This document shows, piece by piece, positions 56,566-64,000 of a stretch of 64,000 bases of DNA (position 1 is its first letter; each line of letters begins with the position of its first letter). The stretch comes from Apostichopus japonicus. Lineage: Eukaryota; Echinodermata; Holothuroidea; Aspidochirotida; Stichopodidae. The DNA lies in assembly GCF_037975245.1 (NCBI RefSeq), contig NC_092578.1, positions 9,404,359 to 9,468,358 on the forward strand, in the 5' to 3' direction. The translations under genes and the position numbers were made by a program. The notes beneath the pieces are model-generated. The model saw only the letters and a program-made list of their open reading frames with translations. It had not been told where the DNA came from and ran no database searches.

Positions 56566-56690
56566 CTCAGTCCGACAAGTTTTCAGTCCGAAAAGTTTTC
56601 AGTCTGAAAATAAAATACACGTTTTCAGTCCGAAAATGAAATACACGTTTTCAGTCCGAAAATGAAATACACGTTTTCAGTTGGAGAATG
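56566..56690. repeat. MULE-like left TIR sub-repeats
   Basis: CAGTCCGA followed by AAGTTTTCAGTCCGAAAA and by ATACACGTTTTCAGTCCGAA recurs with a ~26-bp period, five times. Confidence 0.9.
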
Positions 56691-57050
56691 AAAGCATGCA
56701 GTTTTAATGCCATAATACCACCAATAAACAATGACAGCCCGAACTCGTAGTAAAGAAATCGATTGAATCTTTCGTATTATGTCTCACATCGCCGGTCTCA
56801 ACAAATACTTGGGACCCCTTAACAACTATCAGTTACAAACATATGTAATCCGTTCTTTGCTCCTTAATCTGCTTCCTGTATAGTCATGGTTTATTTGGTT
56901 CTAATTCCATCAATGCAATTTACACTTACCTAGCGTCATACTTTCATTGTGTTACATTTTGTACTTTTCATTCAACTGCCAAGTATTGCTGACGAAGGTC
57001 TCAATATATTTTCTAAAACTTTACTCCTTATTTGTCAGTTATGAGTCATA

Positions 57051-57055
57051 TATAT

Positions 57056-57099
<44 letters not shown>

Positions 57100-57114
57100 G
57101 TGTGTATATATATA

Positions 57115-57162
<48 letters not shown>

Positions 57163-57165
57163 TAC

Positions 57166-57201
<36 letters not shown>

Positions 57202-57227
57202 GTGTGTATATATGTGTGTGTGTATAT

Positions 57228-57277
<50 letters not shown>

Positions 57278-57310
57278 GTGTGTATATATGTGTGTGTGTA
57301 TATATATATT
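57051..57310. repeat. TA/TG microsatellite
   Basis: Long alternating TATA with TGTGTGTATA interruptions, in two similar higher-order blocks. Confidence 0.97.
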
Positions 57311-57607
57311 TTTTTGTTGTTGTTGTTGCTATTTTTGCAATTTAATAAAACAACATTCAAATACTTGAATATGTAGTACAAAATGCACAGAAGGTCCACT
57401 TTGTTGGGGCAGTTTTAGGTGATTTGTGGTTTTCCCCTTCATACCAAAGTTAAGTGTACCACTGCCCTTGGAAGTCACCCCCCCCCCATCCATAAACTGA
57501 ACCTTCAGACTCACACATAGACTCGTAGACCTGACGTCAAACTAGGTAAATTGTTATTTTTACAATTGGACACATTCTACTAGGAGCAGGGATACTAGGA
57601 GCAGGGA

Positions 57608-57608
<1 letters not shown>

Positions 57609-57651
<43 letters not shown>
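57609..57651. repeat. (ATT)n microsatellite
   Basis: About 14 ATT units inside the MULE-like element. Confidence 0.97.
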
Positions 57652-57653
<2 letters not shown>

Positions 57654-59387
57654 CGGTGGAGGGTGGGGCGTAAATGTTTGAAAATGTGATCATAACTAGA
57701 CCTCTAAATGCAATGATTATAAAGCAAACATTTAACTGATGTAATTTTGGACACTCCCTCACCCCTTCTCGGCCTCGTGCACCCCCTCACCCCCTTCTCC
57801 CCTCTTACACCCCTCACCCCCTTCTCACCCTCTTATATCCCCCTCGCCCTCGAACTCGATAATCTTGTTCATATACGATACTTTTTCTCTACATCTTCTA
57901 CAATACGTATCAGCAATAATACAACCGTCATCTTGTATGCAATTCAGAAAAGGCTATAAGAAAGCCTTGTCGTTAAACACTGGCAAGCAATAATTGATTC
58001 ATTTATCAACGTAACGTTAATTTAAGTTTGACTTGACAAGACTCTTCGACCGAGGAGCCGAGGATTATGGTTCATTTCGTCTTATATATTTACAAGAGGA
58101 ACAATTAAAAATCAGTAATCGCACAAAATGAACTAAACTCGGGCTATGATTTTTTTATGAGGTAGTAATAATCTTGAAGCGAGCGACTTTTTTTTTTTAA
58201 TATTGTAGAATTTTGAAGCCGTGGTTGCTTCTATCAAGATTGATAATTTGTACACAATGATCAGTTTAAAGAAACACATGACGATAAGAAACCCTTTGTT
58301 GTTCCTTTTAATTGTCTTTTATGGTGTTTAGAGATAATCGATTTCAAACTCATGTGTGCGGCCTTTGTACTCTCAGTAAGATGTATCTATTGAGACAGAA
58401 ATGTTCATATATATTGGCCATTCAAGTAATTCAACAGGCAATATAACTCAACTTCAAAACTCAACATAATACGGTATAAACGGGGAGGTTTTCTGCTGTC
58501 TCTTTAGATTATTACAATTTTTTTATTATTATCACCACAAGCATTGTAAATATACTTTGATTTAAATATATCTATTCTTAGAATTTTCTTATAAAGTTTC
58601 TTTATTGATATTTTTTATCGTCATATGGCTTTATCACTGCTTTGCATATATGCCTATTATTAATAAAAATGAGCAAGGTTCAGTATGGCCTATTTACGGT
58701 ATACAAAGAAAATTTTGAAGGAAAATGTAGAGAGATCTTTTAGAAACAAATCATCTTTTTTGATGATTAATTTTGAAAGTGTCTAAATGGTTTGTATCAT
58801 ATGACTAATTATTTCAGTTTTGAATATAATATTTCCGCGTAGACGTGTGTATTCCAGAAAGAAAAAGAAAGAAGTAGGTATTAAAATATTATTAAAAGTT
58901 ATCGCGTCCTCATATATACTTGTAACGAACATAATTTATTATGTGCAAATAAAGATTTATTTTCAATATTGTATCCCGTCACTGAACATTTATGTTAATT
59001 ATATCGTTTTCAATGTTACCTACATAAAAAGAACAGCGAATCAAATTTTATGAGATGCAGGTAAACATTTACAGATTTACAGATATACATCGAACGTAAC
59101 GTATACATGCGCATGTAGGGAATGGTTACCCCCGCCCCCCCAACTGTGCACGGACTCCCATGGGGTTTATGCGAGACCTGGATATGAGTATAAAAATTAA
59201 TTAGCAAACAGCATACTGCCTTGAGGGAAAACACTTTCTTCACCTTTTCCTCAGCTTATTCTATCCGAAACAACATATATAACTATATAACTATATATAT
59301 ATATATATATGTTGATACTAGTTGAGACTCATGGAACACTAGTAGTTGTAACTCGGAGTTTCATGCATTAAAGCGATCGTCAGACAA

Positions 59388-59389
<2 letters not shown>

Positions 59390-59466
<77 letters not shown>
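59390..59466. repeat. (TA)n microsatellite
   Basis: About 38 TA units next to the right TIR of the MULE-like element. Confidence 0.97.
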
Positions 59467-59469
<3 letters not shown>

Positions 59470-59519
59470 AATTTAATAATATATAGGCCTATATATATAA
59501 TGAACAGTATATATTTAAG

Positions 59520-59810
59520 CTCCGACTGAGAACGTGGATTTTATGAGAAAGTGGATTTTATTTTCGGACTGAGAACGTGTCGGACTGAAAACTCGTTTTT
59601 TCGGACTGAAAACGTGTATTTTATTTTCGGACTGAAAACGTGTATTTATTTTCGGACTGAAAATGTGTCGGACTGAAACTCGTTTTTTTCGGACTGAGAA
59701 CGTGGATTGTATTTTCGGACTAAAAACGTTTTTTCGGAGTGAAAACTCGTTTTTACGGACTAAAAACGTGTATTTTATTTTCGGACTGAAAACGTGTCGG
59801 ACTGACAACG
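59520..59810. repeat. MULE-like right TIR sub-repeats
   Basis: About ten copies of TTTTCGGACTGAAAACGTG and variants, the inverse of the left TIR. The right array is more than twice as long as the left, so the TIRs have expanded unequally. Confidence 0.9.
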
Positions 59811-59817
59811 TGTACCC

Positions 59818-60440
59818 TAATGAGCGTGGTGAACACAAAGAGATAGATGTAAGGGGATTAGTAGACAAGGGATGGAGAGAAGAATGAAAGATAAAAACCA
59901 ACAGGGGAAGAGGATAGGTAGGAGATAAACAGTGGAGGGACAAAGAGAGGATTAAGGGAATGGGTAGGAAATAAACTGGAGAAGGACAACAACAGAAAAG
60001 TGTGGAGAGAAAAAGGGGTGGAAAAACTATGAGAAAAGGAGTAATGGGGGAGGGGGGCAAGGGGAGAAGGAGGGGGAATGAAGAAAAGTTAGTCATGTCC
60101 TTCCTGATTGTTGAGCCCATGAGGTTGGTGCGAAGGCGTTGCATTCACAACCTCTCTCTGCTGATTCGCACTAGCTCAGGACGGCTACCCAAGGATTCAA
60201 TCCCTTGGGCCTATAGAGACATGTCGTTAATGGTATGGTTGCATAGCTCCCAACTCTCGAGAAGGCAAATGCTGGTCCATGCCACGAATTGCCATCCTGG
60301 GGGTGGGGTAAATGGGGGGTGTCTCCCTCCCCTTTTTACTTTTTTTGGAATCCTGGTGATGCCTACATGTAAAATGGTGGCACCTAGAAAGGCTTTTGTC
60401 ACCCAAAATTTTCTGAGAAATATGCAATAAATTGAATAGT
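59818..60440 (-). mobile_element. second Penelope-like element, right half
   Basis: A GA-rich block is followed by TTAGTCATGTCCTTCCTG, CTCTCTCTGCTGATTCG and GGATTCAATCCC, the order that the first PLE shows only after its CACTA insert is removed. On the minus strand ELCNHTINDMSL (about 60245-60211) resembles the end of PLE endonucleases. Rest degenerate. Confidence 0.65.
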
Positions 60441-63400
60441 AGGTGATAATTCATTCTTGCCCGTGGCATGAAAATGTTCGCTGCTGAAATGAAATATAGC
60501 CTAATTTGAGGTTCAAATGATGATGTAAAGGAGGTTTTATACTCTATTATGCTAAATGCTAAAGAAATGATGGTTGCAAAGTCCAAATTTGATGCAATTA
60601 ATTTATGTACACTTGTCAATTACAATGCAGGTTATTGGGATGCTTGCGTGGGTCAGGGGCTTTGGGTGTTAGAATGTGGGTCCAACCCGCGAATTGTGGG
60701 TCAGTTGGGAGCTCTGTGGTTGGGAAGGTTAAAGTGTTCTCCAAAAAAAACCAAAAGATGAATGACCTTCGGCACAGGGGGAAACTGGACTCCTCCAGCT
60801 GCCTTTACTACATTTTACTGCATTACTACAAACATATGGTGGCTTCCACGCCAACTCTCGACCAGAGTATGCTGTATTGGCCCCAAATAAACCAGATATT
60901 CAAATATGGTTACCTTTGGTCAAAGTTTTGAAACTGGTTTTATTACCACCTTCCAGGAAATTTACCTCACTGGTACATTCAGGCATCTTAATCTTATGCT
61001 TTCAATTAGAATGCCTTAGAACAATTTGGAAAGTAAAGACCTCTAGGAACATATTAAATATTCTAGCAATTATAGCATGCTAAATTGGGGCCAATACTAC
61101 ATAGCCCACCTTGAAAATATCCTGTAACCTACTCTGCATAAACACTATCTAATATGAAAGAAATGCTTTGGTTAAAGTATGAATATGGTCACTTGAACAT
61201 TAAGAAATGCAAGTGACATAGTGGTAAGTTTTCCCTGCTCATGGTTATTGTAGTTGAACTCAATGTAAGAACTGTACAGATGCAATCAATGTGTTAAAAA
61301 TAAAAACATGTTACAATACTGACTTACCTAATTTTAGAATAAGCAATACAAACAATAGCAGGGCAGTGTTCCAAATACGGAATGCAAGGACATACCCAAA
61401 TAAGGCTAGGAGACGCCATGCCTCCATTGTGGAACTTCTCCATGATAAGTATAGCAGCTTTACATGCAAAAGAACTTTTGCCAAAACTTCAGAAGACCCT
61501 ATAATGTCCCCGGCATTTCAAACAGCTCCATCTGCCACTATCTCCATCTGCCACTGGGCCTGACTGGGGTTCTCATGAGAGCACTGAATGAACTGTTTTA
61601 TCACTACTAGCTGCAAGTTAGAGTACCTCTTCAACACTCTATGACATCACAAAATGTTAAATTGATCTCACACAATACAAAATAAAGACAAGTTATCCTG
61701 TACCAACAATAAATAACCCAAGATCAATGTCACATTAGTTACTGGTATGACTGAACAAGCTACAGTAATTAAAAAGATCAGATATTACTATCATGGAAAG
61801 CCAAATAGTGTACAATAAAGTATGTAGTGAAACCAATATTCAATCATTTAGTTTATTAATATGACACAGTTGTAACTTTGATGACATCAATTATGTAGTT
61901 TACTTACACTATGAATGAACATGCAAATCAATGATAAATACTACAGAAAGGAGAAGGATACATAATGCACTGAATGCAATAATCAATGTTTGACACCATG
62001 GAGAAGATAAATTCTTATGATACATTGCACTAGCTTAGTAACTTCATTTCACTGAGACACCATGTTTGTTGTTGTCTGTTATGGTACAGTTTGTTCAATT
62101 GTCTTGAAGCCTTGTGATATCTAAATTCTGGATACTTGTTACTCCCATTGTCCACTCTTGTGTCCTTGATGAATGGTATTTAAATACTGTAAGCTGAGAA
62201 ACTGCTTTGACATCAGCTATTTCAAAATTGTCCGTATCCATGTTAACAACGTTCACTATGCAAATCCATAGCTTTCACTGGAGAACAAGAAATATGACAA
62301 TCATCTTACGTAAAGTAGAGAAGCACACATTTATTAATGAAACAATCCAACACAAATACTTCCAGTTCCAACCCTTATATCTGCTTGCAAAACATCCATC
62401 ATGCCATAACGCAATGCTGTGCTGTACTGTTCCTCTAAAGGATGTTCTGTACATCTGTAATGTGAAATGAAAATGGAAAAAAGACATATTTAAGGCATTG
62501 TGTGAGGACAGAAGTGTCACAAAGATATACCTGTTCAAATGATTTTCCAAGATATGATTTATTTGATTTTAATAGCAAAAGAGACATTCAGGCTCATGGC
62601 CAAGGTAACTGGGTTGGAGCCAGCATAAATGTTATGTTTGTTTATTCACTGAGATTGTAACTTGCATTCATTGTAATAATTAAAAATTATTGTTCAAATC
62701 TGGGTGAAAGTAGACCCCTTAATGATGCCCCTAACATGTTAAACTAAAAATATAGCTCACACTCAAAATTTGCCAAAAATGTCAATGTCTTTGCTGATAT
62801 GAAACTATATGCACATGACAACCTGATCAGATGACAACTACAGTATAGGCAGTTAAGAGTAACTATCTTTAAGCAGTGCAAGTACTGTACTGTATGTACG
62901 AATGATGCCACATCATCATGAAACATTAAAAGAAAACATAAAGAGAAAAGAATAAATGTGCAATTTTTTAACACAAACTGCTTCAGACAGGTAGGTAGCA
63001 CATTCTACAAGATTGGTAAATGTCTTTATTTTTCAGAGATAAGGAAAAATACTACAGGTACTGTTATCATTAACTTGTGGGGTTTGAACATTTTTGGGTC
63101 TCTCACATTTACAGACCTCCAGTGGCTGTATTAGCACCATATTTAGCACTACATGTCTATGTCATTAATATAACATAATACAATAAATGTATAAATGTGT
63201 CCAATGTCCTAAATCTGGTTAGTCATATACAGTCCTACAGTAGTAGACTGCAGACCTAGTTAAAATGTAGACTTATTTACAGCATGGAATGGTTACAGTA
63301 TGTACATAAAAAAATTACCAGTCTCCATTGGGGTATAGCTGCTGGAGTGCATTGCTGCATCAGCCTCTGTTGGGCATGGCCTTTCATTGAGGAACTGGTG

Positions 63401-63535
63401 TTATCTTTTCTGGTTGATCAGTTTGGATACCAACCTCTCGAGTTTCTTAATTGGGCACACACCTTCAACTGAATAAGACAAATAATACCGGGATGTGCAA
63501 AGTTAATAATATATCAGAATGCATACTGTACGCAT
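60441..63535. other. non-coding, probably TTLL4 intron
   Basis: No exon of TTLL4 or another gene recognised. A GTTGGGAAGGTTAAAGTGTTC string at 60719 matches 14910 and may be more PLE-associated sequence. Confidence 0.45.
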
Positions 63536-63539
63536 AGCA

Positions 63540-63850
63540 GGGAAGTGCTCATGAATATTTGAGTGCCAGGCAGATTGGGCGGTAGTGTGATCCACACCCT
63601 GGGAGAGGGATTTCATGGGTGGGGTACCCCCCCCCCCCCAAATGGACAAATTTGGCACATGAAGTATGCTTAGGTGGTGCTTTATTCCTATTCTGTGCCA
63701 TATATTCTCCCAGATTTTGGTTATGGTAAAACTTATTAAATTATCATCAAAAAGTGTTGGGCGAAAAAAGTTAAATACTGTTTGTGCGGGGCGGCATTCA
63801 GAACTGCTGGGCGTACAGTAGCTGCCCAGTGTGAGCAAATCCCTGACAGT
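63540..63850. repeat. GC-rich dispersed repeat, copy 2
   Basis: Contains GTGCGGGGCGGCATTC, CTGCTGGGCG, GCTGCCCAGTG and GAGCAAATCCCTG, similar in order to 935-1055. A C-run lies at 63628. Confidence 0.4.
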
Positions 63851-64000
63851 GTGAATTATATAACTTCCAACATAAATTACTGAATACCACATTTTGCCCT
63901 TCACTAAATAGTCAAAAATTCAAATCAATTTTGCAAACACAGAACAGTAATAACACTACTAGTTAATACAGAACTTTGCTATTGGCACCATAAATTCATC

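Larger units (their letters stand above)
56556..59817. mobile_element. MULE-like non-autonomous transposon, 3.26 kb, 9-bp TSD
   Basis: It begins GGGTACAC and ends GTGTACCC, and TAATGAGCG stands on both sides (56547-56555 and 59818-59826). Its ends form long TIRs built from sub-repeats of TTTTCAGTCCGAAAA and ATACACG. Removing it rejoins a PLE. A 9-bp duplication and G-starting, long TIRs fit Mutator-like elements; Merlin (8-9 bp) is an alternative. No transposase is visible inside, which holds TA/TG, ATT and C-rich simple repeats. Confidence 0.85.

Noticed and set aside
59515-60144. 209-codon minus-strand frame with FSV/FSPK repeats
   Set aside because: It runs across the MULE-like TIR sub-repeats and its target site into the PLE, so it is a repeat artefact.

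Overview
The window is nuclear DNA from an animal, AT-rich and full of repeats, with intron-split genes and dense microsatellites. The repeat content (Penelope-like elements, EnSpm/CACTA elements, tRNA-derived SINEs) together with a TTLL4 orthologue suggests a marine invertebrate, most likely an echinoderm and perhaps a sea cucumber. That taxon is an inference, not a sequence match.

Left part (1-15.7 kb): an old Penelope-like element (PLE) on the minus strand is cut in two, at 2520-2963 and 14841-15345. Between the halves lies one 11,875-bp DNA transposon (2964-14838). It has CACTGTTAAAAA inverted ends, a TA target duplication and a different subterminal tandem array at each end. It carries two plus-strand genes: a C2H2 zinc-finger / TNP2-like transposase (5037-7770) and a five-exon SAM-domain protein (7767-12618). 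I read it as a complete but decayed EnSpm/CACTA element. Catalytic motifs, splice sites and splice phases are still visible, but each gene has frameshifts and in-frame stops.

Middle part (15.7-31 kb): long ORFs are absent, but a small secreted protein with two EF-hands can be assembled on the plus strand from seven phase-0 micro-exons (17187-26422). Directly after one exon, a 75-bp minisatellite repeats the exon's tail together with its splice donor.

Right part (31-64 kb): the C-terminal part of a tubulin polyglutamylase, TTLL4, lies on the minus strand. Eight exons run from 55324 down to 35421; the 5' exons are not in the window. Its introns hold a SINE inserted in a 17-bp minisatellite, a 1.36-kb TIR element, a tRNA-like SINE, a (GAT)n tract and a 206-210-bp tandem duplication that includes an exon end and its donor. 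Upstream of the exons visible here, a second PLE remnant is split by a 3,262-bp MULE-like element with a perfect 9-bp target duplication (56556-59817). The rest is non-coding sequence with simple and dispersed repeats.
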